Source: G963665215 sp963665215 (GTDB taxonomy: Bacteria; Chloroflexota; Dehalococcoidia; Lucifugimonadales; CAUZJF01). From it: DNA of 64,000 nt. A program made the position numbers and the translations under genes. The DNA lies in the NCBI GenBank assembly GCA_963665215.2, contig CAXXWW010000006.1, positions 62,001 through 126,000 of the forward strand, read 5' to 3'. Shown here in pieces: positions 25,795 to 35,271 of the stretch. The notes beneath the pieces were generated by a model. The model saw only the letters and a list, made by a program, of their open reading frames with translations. It was not told the DNA's origin and did no database searches. Within the stretch, counting starts at the first letter, position 1. Each line of letters opens with the position of its first letter.

Positions 25795-27187
25795 CTAGCT
25801 GACGCCCAGCTCTTTCTCGGCATCCCCGATGGCACGGTCTATTCGGTCCACCAGGTCGTCGACCTCGTCCTTAGTGATGACGAGAGGTGGAGCGATGCGC
25901 ATCGTGTCCGTGACGGCGCGCGCCAACAAGCCCTGGTTCAGGGTGGCCCTGGCCATTACCCCACGGAGGTTGGCCCCGACTGGAAACTTCTCCTTGGTCT
26001 CCCGGTCCTTGACCAGTTCTATTCCGCATAGAGGCCCCTTGCCGCCACGAACATCGCCAACGATTGGGTGCTCGTACATCGTCTGGAGCTGCTCGTAGAG
26101 GTAGTCGCCCATCTTGGCCGAGTTCTCGACGATGCCCTCGTCTTCCATGATCTCGAGGTTTCTGACTCCTGCGGCGGAGGCGGGAGGGTTTCCGCCATAG
26201 GTGATCAGGTGCCGCAGTGCCTTGCTGTCGTCGCCCAGGAAGGCGTCGGAGACCTTCTTGCTAACGATGGCCGCGCCGATGGGAAAGTACCCGCCGGTGA
26301 GCGCTTTCGCCACGGTTATGATGTCGGGCTTGATGCCCCCAGTGCTCGACGCAGAACATCTTGCCTGTGCGCCCGAAGCCGGTAATGATCTCGTCGCAAA
26401 TCATGATGACGCCGTGTTTGTCGCAGATCTCCTGGATCGTCGGCCAGTATTGCTCATGCGGCACGTGGATGCCATGGTGGACCGAGATGGGCTCGCCGAT
26501 GAAGGCGGCCACGCTCTTCGGGCCTTCGAACTGAATTGCGCGATCGAGCTCCCTTGCGCACTCGAGGTTACAGCTGCCCTTGTCGGAGCAGTACGCGCAG
26601 CGGTACTCGTCAGGGTTGGTAATGTACACGTTGCCCGGCATCAGGGGGCCGAAGTCGGTGCTGGATGCTGCGAAGCCCGATCCCCCGAGGCCCCTGCAGA
26701 AGTGGGTGGCTCCGTGGTAAGAGCCTTTCCGGCTTACGACTTTCCACCGCGTCGGTTCGCCATTGTTGCTATGGTACTTTCTGGTCATCAGCAAGGCCGT
26801 TTCCACGGCCTCGGATCCGCCGCTGACCAGGTAGGTCCGCGACTCCTTATCAGGGGCGAGGCTCGCTACCTTGGACACCAGCTTGATGGTCGCCGGACTC
26901 ACGGTGTTGGGGGGCGTGTAGGTAACTCCCTCGGTCATCTGCTCGTACACGGCCTGGCCGATTTCCTTCCGGCCGTGGCCGACGTTCAACAGCCACGCCC
27001 CGGACGTGAAGTCGAACCAGCGCCGGCCCTGAATATCGTCGACCCAAACGCCTTCGCCGGACCCGAGGATTCGCGTCCCGGTTTCCTCCGACATATCTCC
27101 GGCGAGATTGTCATGGGGCCAAAAATGGACCCTGGCCAGGTCCTTTAGTTCTTCGAGCTCCTCACCACTTACCCTCGTGGAGACCAT
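25795..27187 (-). pseudogene. Class III PLP aminotransferase/phospho-lyase, one-base frameshift
   Basis: Two frames join into a complete ~464-residue fold type I PLP enzyme. The upstream part (27187 to about 26340) holds VSGGSEAVETALL, KGSYHGAT and MICDEIITGFGRTG; the downstream part (26340 to 25795) holds VAKALTGGYFPIGA with the Schiff-base lysine, and the C-terminal domain. The break is in the five-base G run (CCCCC at 26336-26340 on the plus strand); deleting one base restores VEHWGIKPDII. It follows an APH-type kinase gene by 52 bp. That pair resembles kinase plus phospho-lyase systems for hydroxylysine or ethanolamine phosphate. Could be a live gene with a sequence error. Confidence 0.85.
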
Positions 27188-27239
27188 CGACCACCTCCCT
27201 ACTCTGTCTGCGGCATATTATCATCCACTCACACGAAAA

Positions 27240-28241
27240 TCATCCATAGTTCCTGAGGTAGTCCTCGGCGAGCGCGCAGGTGCCCTCCGTGTAGTCGATT
27301 CCCTGTGCCTGAGCAAGCTCTGTATCAGAGTGCGACGCGATCCAGGCGGTGAGCAACAGGCGCCGCATCAAGATGAACGTCGGGACCTCGTTCTCCTCCT
27401 CCCCGGACAGGGGCAAAACCCTGCGGTAACCGTCAACCCATGAGGCGATCAGTTCGTCCATGTCCTTTCGATGCTCGATGAAGCTGACCGCTGTCCCGAA
27501 GTCGTAGAGGTACCAGCCGAAACCACAATCGTCGAAGTCGATGACTTTGGTCTCGCCATCCTCCACCAGGAGATTGGCCAGCCTCAGATCCGCGTGTATC
27601 AGTCCAAAGCGCTCGGGCGATCGTCCGAATTGGTCCAGCCTCTGTCGGAGCCTCGCTACGAGACGGTCCAACAGCTTTCGATCGTTCCCACTCAGACCCA
27701 TGCCATCTTGCCAAGTTCCCCAGATCGGATATTCGCCGAACATGAAATCGAGGTCCCAGGTCTGGCGCTTGAAGCCGGCTGGAGGCTTCCAGCCTTGTGC
27801 GTGAGCATGCAAACGGGCTGTTATCTCACCAAGGGGTCCGAATGACTCAGTGAGCCTATCCTCGTCTGGGAATTCCCCATCTATCCAACGGAACAGCACG
27901 CAATACCGGTCGTGCGGCACACCCGGCGCCCCGGCACCCTGCACGAGCGTTCCGTCCGGCGCCGGCACTGGCATTGGTGTAGAAACCTTTCCCTGACGGG
28001 CCAAGGCCGCCATCCACGTAAGCTCCGATTCGATGTTCTGCAGTGTGTGATACTCCGGTCGATGGACACGAAGCGCGAATCGTTCGCCAGTATGCGTGTC
28101 GTCCACTCTGTAGGTGATGTTCTCGGAATAGTTCACGAGTTCCATCTGAACGCCAGGCGGCAGCCCAAACTCACTCAACGCGTTTCGCGCGAGAACGTCG
28201 ATTTGATTCAGCGGTTCCTGCGGACGGTTCGTATCAGGCAC
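27240..28241 (-). CDS. APH-family kinase (aminoglycoside phosphotransferase fold)
   Basis: A 333-residue kinase. The phosphate-handling loop is LIHADLRLANLL (Brenner-type HxDxxxxN) and the metal-binding motif is KVIDFDDCGFG; the N-lobe has ENITYRV..ERFALRVHRP with the likely ATP-contact residues. This fold includes homoserine kinase II, choline/ethanolamine kinases and 5-hydroxylysine kinase. It comes first in a two-gene minus-strand operon with a class III PLP enzyme, so phosphorylation of a small amino alcohol or hydroxyamino acid is more likely than antibiotic resistance. Substrate is inferred, not shown. Confidence 0.85.
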   Translation of the reverse strand: MPDTNRPQEPLNQIDVLARNALSEFGLPPGVQMELVNYSENITYRVDDTHTGERFALRVHRPEYHTLQNIESELTWMAALARQGKVSTPMPVPAPDGTLVQGAGAPGVPHDRYCVLFRWIDGEFPDEDRLTESFGPLGEITARLHAHAQGWKPPAGFKRQTWDLDFMFGEYPIWGTWQDGMGLSGNDRKLLDRLVARLRQRLDQFGRSPERFGLIHADLRLANLLVEDGETKVIDFDDCGFGWYLYDFGTAVSFIEHRKDMDELIASWVDGYRRVLPLSGEEENEVPTFILMRRLLLTAWIASHSDTELAQAQGIDYTEGTCALAEDYLRNYG

Positions 28242-28263
28242 TTTCTGTCACCGTTCAATTCTT

Positions 28264-28402
28264 GAGAGGGTGTGTGAATACGACCCTCATACCCTTTGAC
28301 AAGCTCAGGGCGAACGGAGTTTTCCGTTCGTGGTGAGCCCTTCGGCAAGGTCAGGACAGGCCTGTCGAACCACAGTTCCACGTACTTCTCACACACCCTC
28401 TC
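28264..28402. repeat. Inverted-repeat element GAGAGGGTGTGTGA, copy 1 (139 bp)
   Basis: Ends are the perfect inverse pair GAGAGGGTGTGTGA and TCACACACCCTCTC. Inside are CTTTGACAAGCTCAGGG and GGACAGGCCTGTCGAACCAC arms of the palindrome family. Copy 2 is at 34778-34981. The following 28403-28651 contains no gene I can see. Confidence 0.85.
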
Positions 28403-28651
28403 AGGTCCGGAAAAGCCCTGAGCTCGACGATGTACATTCGTACAGTGCACACCCGGCAATATCGCTGACGGATGGTGGGATACTCCGTGGACGGGATGTT
28501 CCGCATCCGACGTGCCCGAACTCACCAGGGCGTGCGACGGCGCTCAATTAACCTAGCCCGCGTCACTCCTTGTATAGACCCCATCTAGGCACATTGAGCG
28601 TGTAAAACGTCGCGCCACGGTGGTCAAAGGTACGCCGCGCATCTCGAGTTG

Positions 28652-29431
28652 CTATGCCTCTTCCATGGCCTCCAGAGACTCGGGCACAGTCTGTCCCCCA
28701 TCGACGACGATGGTTTGACCGGTGATATAGCCGGCTTCTTTCGTCGCGAGAAACAGGGCCGCATAACCGATGTCCTCCACTGTTCCCAGCGTCTTTAGAG
28801 GAATCGATGCTGCCATGGTCTCAAGATACTCCTCTCCCAAGTCCTGCAACCCCTCGGTGATGATGTTCCCAGGCATCACCGCGTTGACCGTGATATTGTT
28901 CTTCGCTAACTCGATAGCGGCTGTCCTCATGAATCCCAGCTGCGCCGCTTTGCTCGCACCGTAGTGCGACCAGCCCGCGTACCCTGTGATCGGCCCTGTG
29001 ATGGATGATGTGAGTATAATGCGGCCGTACTCCTTTTTTGACAATTCCGCAACACACGCCTTGACCGCGAGGAAGCTTCCCTTGGCGTTCACGCCGAGCA
29101 CCTGGTCCCACTCGTCGGGAGACATATCTGAAATCCCCCGGGACGGGAAAATACCTGCGTTGCTGCAGAGTACGTCGATCCCGCCATAGCGCCGTGCGGC
29201 CGTCTCAGCCATTTGCTGCATGTCGTCCCATGAGCTGACGTCGCCAACGAATACCGATGCTTCGCCTCCAGCACTCTTGATCTCGTCCGCCGCCTCCCGT
29301 ACAGGGGCCTCATTACGTGCGACCAAAAGGACGTCTGCGCCTCTTGATGCAAACACCTTCGCAATGCCTTTTCCGATCCCCCTGCTCGCTCCAGTAACAA
29401 TAACGGTCTTGCCCTCCACAGGCGTAAACAT
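28652..29431 (-). CDS. SDR-family oxidoreductase
   Basis: A 259-residue classical short-chain dehydrogenase. Cofactor motif TGASRGIGKGIA, structural NAG in LCSNAGIF, catalytic S in LTSSITG and YGASK with Tyr and Lys; N of the tetrad is in LGVNAKGS. The C-terminal GYITGQTIVVDGG is typical of FabG-like enzymes. V-A-R-N after the second strand suggests NADP(H). Start at ATG 29431 after AGGAGG-like TGAAGGAGGACTC. It stands alone, so the substrate is unknown. Confidence 0.9.
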   Translation of the reverse strand: MFTPVEGKTVIVTGASRGIGKGIAKVFASRGADVLLVARNEAPVREAADEIKSAGGEASVFVGDVSSWDDMQQMAETAARRYGGIDVLCSNAGIFPSRGISDMSPDEWDQVLGVNAKGSFLAVKACVAELSKKEYGRIILTSSITGPITGYAGWSHYGASKAAQLGFMRTAAIELAKNNITVNAVMPGNIITEGLQDLGEEYLETMAASIPLKTLGTVEDIGYAALFLATKEAGYITGQTIVVDGGQTVPESLEAMEEA

Positions 29432-29728
29432 ATCGAGTCCTCCTTCACGGGAACAAGACGTTAAATCCTAATCGATGTAGGGGGTTTCCCAAAATGCGTA
29501 CCGTCGCTAACGGTACCTCGTTTCCAGGCGAGCGAGTGTTTACCACGGAGACCCCCGTTCCTGGGGCCACTGGCGTGGATAGAACGCAAAGATCATCACA
29601 AGGTATTTTGACCCGAGTTGCCGAATTCGATGGGCTGCTGCCCAGTGGCGTTGTAAACAGGCATTAGCCGCGATCCGGATTCATCGGGAGGGTCTCGGAC
29701 AGGACATGCCTGGCCAGGAAGGGGGAAG

Positions 29729-29764
29729 AATGTGTATCTGGGGGGCACCCCCCAGATACACATT
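29729..29764. repeat. Perfect 17-bp inverted repeat (hairpin)
   Basis: AATGTGTATCTGGGGGG, two bases CA, then the exact reverse complement. It lies in a 390-bp gene-free stretch (29432-29820) between the SDR gene and an IS1380; another small hairpin, GTACCGT..ACGGTAC, is near 29491. No U-tract follows, so it is not a standard terminator. Confidence 0.85.
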
Positions 29765-30570
29765 GACAGCGGGTAGGCGGGACAAGAACGCAGGAAGTCA
29801 ACAAGCCCCGATAACTTCTAGCCGGAATTACCCATATCAAGCTGCCTGGGTCCAAGCAACGCACCATCCTCGACGAGAGCCATCGTAGTATCAGTCACGG
29901 ATGCCGTCAACCATCCAATCAAGCTCACAAAACCATCTCTCGGCGTGGTGAGTTAGCGGCCCCAGGCAGCGGAGGTGGCTTTCACCACGTTTGCACTCCC
30001 TTCAAACTCCTCCGGGCGCGCACCTCGCCCTTGGTTGCCTCTCTTCACCTCTGATGACCTCAAGGATAATCGCTACCCTGGTGCTGGATGGAGCCCGGCG
30101 ATACGCTCCAACACTTGCCGGAATACCTCCCGGGACACTGCCACCTCAGCAAGCTGAAACACCAACCTCCTGGCATGCCGCACCAGACGTCCACCCATCT
30201 TGATGAGCTTGGTCTGCACGCTTCGCAGTGACCAGTGTTTCACTGACTCTGGCAAAGTCAGCCTTCTCATGAAGTTGCCCAGGTTGTAGGCCAGCACAAA
30301 CAGCCACAGCCTCACCTGGTTAGCAACGAACCTGTGACACGAGAGCCGCGTCCAGTTCAGGGCGTATTTACCTTCCTTGATCCACTGCTCGGCCGTGCCC
30401 CGCCCGTTGTAGAAGTGGGTTACGCCTGCCGGCGGTAGGTTGAGGTTGGTGACGACGAACCCGACCCTCGGGAATAGCTCACCCTGGCGCCACTCCACCT
30501 TGGCGACCACACGCCGGGGAATGTCCCAGCTCTGGGCCTGGTAAACGAAGTCGTGATACCGGACTACGGG

Positions 30571-30599
30571 CTTCCCTTCGACAGGCTCAGGGCAGGCTT
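30571..30599. repeat. CTTCGACAGGCTCAGGG repeat inside the transposase gene
   Basis: CTTCCCTTCGACAGGCTCAG and following bases, translated on the minus strand as ACPEPVEGK. AAGCC direct repeats flank the unit, and it keeps the frame. Confidence 0.75.
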
Positions 30600-31286
30600 T
30601 AGGCGGCCTGCCCACGGGCCGCTTCAGCAGGTGCCGGATGTTTCCTTGTAATACCTCGTTGGCCGGAAGCCGCATAGCGTAGCCAGTGTCCCTTGACTCC
30701 AGGTACTCGTACACCTCGGGCTTGGCAAAGGCAGCATCGGCCCGGAACAGCAGCCGGACTCCTTTCTCCTGGTATCGCTTCACGACTGGCTCCAGAACCT
30801 CCCGCCACCGCTCAGCGCTGTGGACGTTGCCCGGGCGAAGCATTGCACCTTCGCAATCTCCGAAATGGTTGAACAGGAAGAGCGGGTGATAACATACGGA
30901 CTCGAAGTGGCCGTTGTAGGCGACTCCCTCTTGCTGCCCATGCACCGGGCTTTCAGAGCTGTCCATGTCTAGGATAACTCGCTGGTGAGATGTCTGGGCC
31001 ATGGCCCTGTCCACCCACTCAACATTCAGGCGCGCAAGCCCATCCAGGTTCTCCTCTTCGGTTAACACCTCAGTCTCAAATCGGCTCATAGTGTTGGTGC
31101 TGGCTGCCTGCTTATCAGTACCTTGCCACCCGACGATGACACGCATAGCCGGGTCTTGGGCAAGCCGTTCAGCGTCGTTGGTGTCCTCGTAGCCAGCGAG
31201 ACGGCTATACACCGATTGTCTGAGCAAGGGCAACAGCCGGTGTTGCACATTGCGGCCGGTGCGGCTTTCATGGATATAATCGTTGA

Positions 31287-31443
31287 TTCCCTCGTAAAAA
31301 CCCGTTTTGAGGAAGTTCCAGCGATTTAGCACATCTGCGCGCTACCGTATGTTGGGGTAGTGTGCGGAACAGAGACTGTATATTGTACCCAGGTGTGGGT
31401 ACGTTTGTTCTAATTCAACCTACGCAGACTTTTTACGAGAGAA
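31287..31443. repeat. MITE copy 3 (157 bp)
   Basis: Same sequence family as 22509-22665 in the opposite orientation, with TTCCCTCGTAAAAA on the left and TTTTTACGAGAGAA on the right. AATCGTTG duplicated on both sides (31278-31285, 31446-31453). Confidence 0.9.
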
Positions 31444-31902
31444 TCAATCGTTGGTTGTCTCTGTGAGCCCCAGAGCGGCATCAAGCTCGCGGCATGCCAG
31501 GAGTCCGGCGTCCGAGGTGATCGTAGCGCCACGAAAATCCAGGCGGACTCTGCGGTCGAATTGGAGCTTCAAAGGGGTGTCGGAGCTTTCACCCATTGGG
31601 TGCCTCCAGCGAGATTGCGGTATCCAGAACTAGACCCGCTAGCTCGGCCAGTCTAGCACCCACACTGCCCATAATGCCCAGGTATGCGGCTCAAATAGGC
31701 AGCACTCTTACCGGATTACGACGCACCCACGCGGCTGATCTGGGAAATGTGGGGTTAAACACGCAATAACAGCCTCACACAGTTTTAGTGGGGAGTATGG
31801 CGCGAGTTTGCGCCCAGAAGCTAATAACATATTTTCCAGGGTGACGCGCCTGATGTCAATGCCTTGTCCCGGGGCGCCTCACCCACGGCCCCTCTCCACG
31901 TG

Positions 31903-33188
31903 TGTATAGACCGGGGACATAGCTTACACATGTTCGGGGACATGGTGGACACCATAATAGGCATGACTTCATTACAAGGAGGTGGTCATGCCATGGAAGG
32001 AGATGTCCGTTATGTCTCAGAGGAGAGAGTTCGTGGAGCTGGCGCAGGCTGAAGGCACCAACAAAAGGGGCCTTTGCCGTCGCTTCGGGATCAGCCCTAC
32101 GACTGGATACAAGTGGCTTGGGCGTTTCCGTGAAGGGAGCGAGGCAGGCCTGGTCGAGCTGCCGCGGCGGCCTCACTACTCGCCTGCACGTACCCCATCG
32201 CAGGTTGAGCAGGCGGTGCTGTCTGCCCGTGCGGCCCATCCGGCCTGGGGAGCTCGTAAGCTGCGACGGTGGCTTTTGGACCGCAGGGATGTGTTTGAGG
32301 CGGACATGCCGGCCCCCAGTACTATCACGGCGATCTTGCGTCGTCATGGCCGCATTGACCCCGCCGAGGGGCCCAAGCACCGTTCCTGGCAGCGATTTGA
32401 ACACCAGGCACCCAACGACCTGTGGCAGATGGACTTCAAAGGCCACTTCCCCCTTACCCGAGGACGCTGCCACCCTCTGACTGTTCTGGACGATCACTCT
32501 CGGTTTGCCTTGGGGCTGCAGGCCTGCGGTAACGAGCAGGGAGAGATGGTGCAACAGCGCCTGACGGCTATCTTCCGGCGCTACGGCCTGCCCAACACAA
32601 TGTTGATGGACAATGGCTCCCCGTGGGGCCATGACCAAGACCACCCCTACACACCTTTTACAGTCTGGCTGCTGAGGTTGGGCATCGGAGTCAGTCATGG
32701 ACGCCCTTATCACCCTCAGACACAGGGAAAAGATGAGCGCTTCCACCGAACCATGACCGTTGAAGTGCTGCAGGGGAGCAGCTTCACTGATCTGGCGCAC
32801 TGCCAGAGAGCCTTCGACCTGTGGCGGGACATCTACAACTTGGAGCGGCCCCATGACGCCCTTGACCTTGCTACTCCGGCCACCAAGTACCAAGTGAGCC
32901 AAAGACTGTTTCCCGAGGTCCTTCCACCCTTGGAGTACGAACCAACCGACCTGGTACGCCGTGTTCACGACAAAGGTAGGCTCCAGTTGTTTGGCCGTAT
33001 CTTCAAGGTACCTAAGGCCTTCAAGGGCATGCCAGTGGCTATTCGGCCGACAACTGACGATGGAGTCTGGAACGTCTTCTTCGCCACTCATCAAATCGCC
33101 CAGCTTGACCTCAGGCACGATGCCTAACATACTCAAATGTGTCCACCATGTCTCCGAACACCCGTCCACCATGTGTCCGGTCCATACA
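31903..33188 (+). mobile_element. IS481-family insertion sequence, copy B (1286 bp)
   Basis: Same ends and length as copy A. 5-bp target-site duplication ACGTG (31898-31902, 33189-33193). The 31597-31902 stretch before it holds only the IS1380 terminus and AT-richer unassigned sequence. Confidence 0.95.
31988..33127 (+). CDS. IS481-family transposase, copy B
   Basis: 379 residues, same protein as at 2127-3266. The start is ATG 31988 after AAGGAGG. D-D-E residues are in WQMDFKGHF, LMDNGSPWG and KDERFHR. Reads intact. Confidence 0.93.
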   Translation: MPWKEMSVMSQRREFVELAQAEGTNKRGLCRRFGISPTTGYKWLGRFREGSEAGLVELPRRPHYSPARTPSQVEQAVLSARAAHPAWGARKLRRWLLDRRDVFEADMPAPSTITAILRRHGRIDPAEGPKHRSWQRFEHQAPNDLWQMDFKGHFPLTRGRCHPLTVLDDHSRFALGLQACGNEQGEMVQQRLTAIFRRYGLPNTMLMDNGSPWGHDQDHPYTPFTVWLLRLGIGVSHGRPYHPQTQGKDERFHRTMTVEVLQGSSFTDLAHCQRAFDLWRDIYNLERPHDALDLATPATKYQVSQRLFPEVLPPLEYEPTDLVRRVHDKGRLQLFGRIFKVPKAFKGMPVAIRPTTDDGVWNVFFATHQIAQLDLRHDA

Positions 33189-33337
33189 ACGTGCGGACGG
33201 GGGGGGAAGAACGGCAGGCTCACCATCATCTGTCCTGAGCCGGCCTTGAGGTATAATGGGTCGGTCCCACCGATGACGGCTCGAGGCCACCCTCGGCATC
33301 GCCTCGTCATCCAGCACCTCGGGGGATGGAGGGCGCC

Positions 33338-34777
33338 ATGCCCGACACTCGGACTGAGTACATCATCTGCGGAGACGTCCGCCTACCCGTACAGGTCCCG
33401 GACAGGACGAGGACAGTGACGGCCAGGGGGCCTCTGCCCGCCGTCGGGGACATCGAGCAGGCGGTCAGGGACGCGATAAGCAACCCGATCTCCCACGAGC
33501 CGCTGCGCAAGCTCGTCGGGCCCAAGGCCAGGGTCACTATTGCCTTTGACGACGCCTCGGGCTCCTACTTTCAAACGCAACGGGATGACTTCAGGCAGGT
33601 CGCCATCGAGGTCATCGTAGAGGAGCTCCGGCAGGCCGGTGTGGAGCTGGGAGACATCAGGTTGCTCTGTGCCCAGGGCCTGCACCGCAAGCTCAGCCGC
33701 ACGGAGATGGAGACCTTCCTGGGACGCCGGCTGGTGCTGCAGTTCGGCTACAATCAGCTCTACTGCCACGACGCCGAAGACCCGGACCAGCTCGTACACC
33801 TGGGATATACGCGCCGCGGGTTCGACGTCGAGGTGAACCGGGCCGTACTGGACTCGGACCAGTTTATCTACCTCAATACGATGTGGGCGCCCTTTAACGG
33901 TGGTTGGAAGTCGACAGCCGTGGGGTTGGGCACCTTCCGCAGCATCCGTCATCACCACCGTCCCTGGCCCCTGGCGTCGGGACAGTCGGTTGACGATCCC
34001 AAGAGCTCCTCCTTCAAGAAGCTGGTGTGGGAGCAGGGCATGCTGATACAGGAGGCGCTGGAGGAGAAGGGGCGCCGTGTCTTCACCATCGAGACTGTCT
34101 ACGACAACGCGGAGCCCAGCAGGGACCTGGTCGCCGTCTTCGCTGGCCATCCCACCGAGGTCCACCCCCACACCCTGGCTGCAATCGACGAGCAGCTGGC
34201 CGTAGACGTAGATGGCCAGTCGGACATCCTAATCGCGGGTATCTCCAACGTGGAGTGCTACTCCAAGTTCTCCGTGATGAACCCCATACTGGTTGCCAAT
34301 TCGGCGATGGCGGGCACGGTGATGCAGTTCCAGGGAGCGCCGGTGGTCCGCGAGGGCGGAATCGCCATACTGGTCCACCCGCTGACCGAGCGGTTCGATA
34401 GCCGCCGCTTCGCGCCCTACGTGGAGTTTTACGAGAAGCTGTTGCCCCAGTCCCTCGACCCATACTGGCTCTGGGAAAACCACGTGGAGGATTTCGCCCA
34501 CCGTCCCGAGTACGTGTACGGCTACCGCCACGCCTACGCGTACCACGGCTCGCACCCGTTCTTCATGTGGAACAGCACCGGTGTCCCCCGGCGGTACCTG
34601 AGCAAGATCTACTTCGCGGGCGTAACCGACTTCGATGCCGCGGCGCGTTGCGGATTCGAGGCCTTCGCAACGGTGGAGGAGGCGATTGAGGCCGCGGAGG
34701 CGGAGCTCGGGAAGGCCGCGGAGATCACATTGCTGCAGCGGCCTCCCCACTTCATCCCGCGTGTCTCGGCGGGGTAA
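33338..34777 (+). CDS. LarA-like protein (DUF2088, lactate racemase family)
   Basis: A 479-residue protein. The N-terminal half matches the lactate racemase catalytic-domain type: VTIAFDDASG, RLLCAQGLHRKLSRTEM (the GxHR..T block) and a region with GWKSTAVGLGTFRSIRHHHR. LarA itself isomerises lactate using a nickel-pincer cofactor; family members act on other 2-hydroxy acids. No larB, larC or larE is in view, so whether this protein carries that cofactor is unknown. ATG 33338 chosen because GGAGG lies six bases upstream. The IS481 copy ends 150 bp before it. Confidence 0.75.
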   Translation: MPDTRTEYIICGDVRLPVQVPDRTRTVTARGPLPAVGDIEQAVRDAISNPISHEPLRKLVGPKARVTIAFDDASGSYFQTQRDDFRQVAIEVIVEELRQAGVELGDIRLLCAQGLHRKLSRTEMETFLGRRLVLQFGYNQLYCHDAEDPDQLVHLGYTRRGFDVEVNRAVLDSDQFIYLNTMWAPFNGGWKSTAVGLGTFRSIRHHHRPWPLASGQSVDDPKSSSFKKLVWEQGMLIQEALEEKGRRVFTIETVYDNAEPSRDLVAVFAGHPTEVHPHTLAAIDEQLAVDVDGQSDILIAGISNVECYSKFSVMNPILVANSAMAGTVMQFQGAPVVREGGIAILVHPLTERFDSRRFAPYVEFYEKLLPQSLDPYWLWENHVEDFAHRPEYVYGYRHAYAYHGSHPFFMWNSTGVPRRYLSKIYFAGVTDFDAAARCGFEAFATVEEAIEAAEAELGKAAEITLLQRPPHFIPRVSAG

Positions 34778-34981
34778 GAGGGTGTGTGAATACGACCCTC
34801 ATACCCTTCGACAAGCTCCCCTCGATACGTCCCGACTCGTCGTGACTACTCGGGGCGAACGGGCAAATACCGCTTATGGTGAGTAGGCCGCAGGCCGTAT
34901 CGAACCATCGTGGTGAGCCCGCCTGTCCTGAGCGAAGTCGAAGGGTCGAACCACAGTTCCAGATACTTCTCACACACCCTC
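34778..34981. repeat. Inverted-repeat element GAGGGTGTGTGA, copy 2 (204 bp)
   Basis: Begins directly after the stop of the LarA-like gene. Outer arms GAGGGTGTGTGA / TCACACACCCTC as in 28264-28402; the interior has extra ..TCGATACGTCC..GGCCGTATCGAACC arms shared with 49070-49203. The next 290 bases (34982-35271) show no gene. Confidence 0.85.
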
Positions 34982-35271
34982 TAAGACCCCACTCTGCTGA
35001 GCGAGACGCGCCGTCAGGAGGATGGTCGCGATTGGCGACCGTGACTGCAGCCTACTCATGGAACGCTGGCGAGCGGTCCTGCGGCAGCCGAAGATACAAC
35101 ACAGATGCGGTAAGACCACAGTCCAGAGGTCCCATTTGCCGGGTAGTCCGTCTCAGTCGAACGTGGGACAACCGGGCACATGTGCAGCGGTGACCTGGCT
35201 CTGGAAGTGAATTGAACGACGCAGACGCGGGGCTGGGCCGCGGAGAGATGAGTCTCGGGCGGCAGCCGGGC

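Larger units (their letters stand above)
30073..31596 (-). pseudogene. IS1380 transposase interrupted by a MITE
   Basis: True start is ATG 31596 (MGESSDTPLKLQFDRR..LDFRGATITSDAG), reading to LGLTETTND, where MITE 3 enters. The MITE plus its 8-bp duplication is 168 bp, a multiple of three, but a TGA arises right at the junction. After it the frame continues YIHESRTGRN..VILDMDSSES, LLFRADAAFAKPEVYEYL, YNGRGTAEQWIKEGKYALNWTR to stop at 30073. Near residue 240 of the downstream part a CPEPVEG peptide comes from a palindromic repeat inserted in frame. Confidence 0.88.
29821..31753 (-). mobile_element. IS1380-family insertion sequence, type 1, with MITE inside
   Basis: Limits estimated by matching both ends with the deleted relic at 1236-1857: left side GCCGGAATTACCCAT.., right side CTGGGAAATGTGGG. 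The ends are weakly inverted repeats. Carries the transposase pseudogene 30073-31596 and MITE copy 3. Confidence 0.7.

Noticed and set aside
27240..28241. Antibiotic-resistance aminoglycoside kinase
   Set aside because: The fold matches, but the operon with a class III PLP enzyme favours a metabolic kinase; resistance is not supported.
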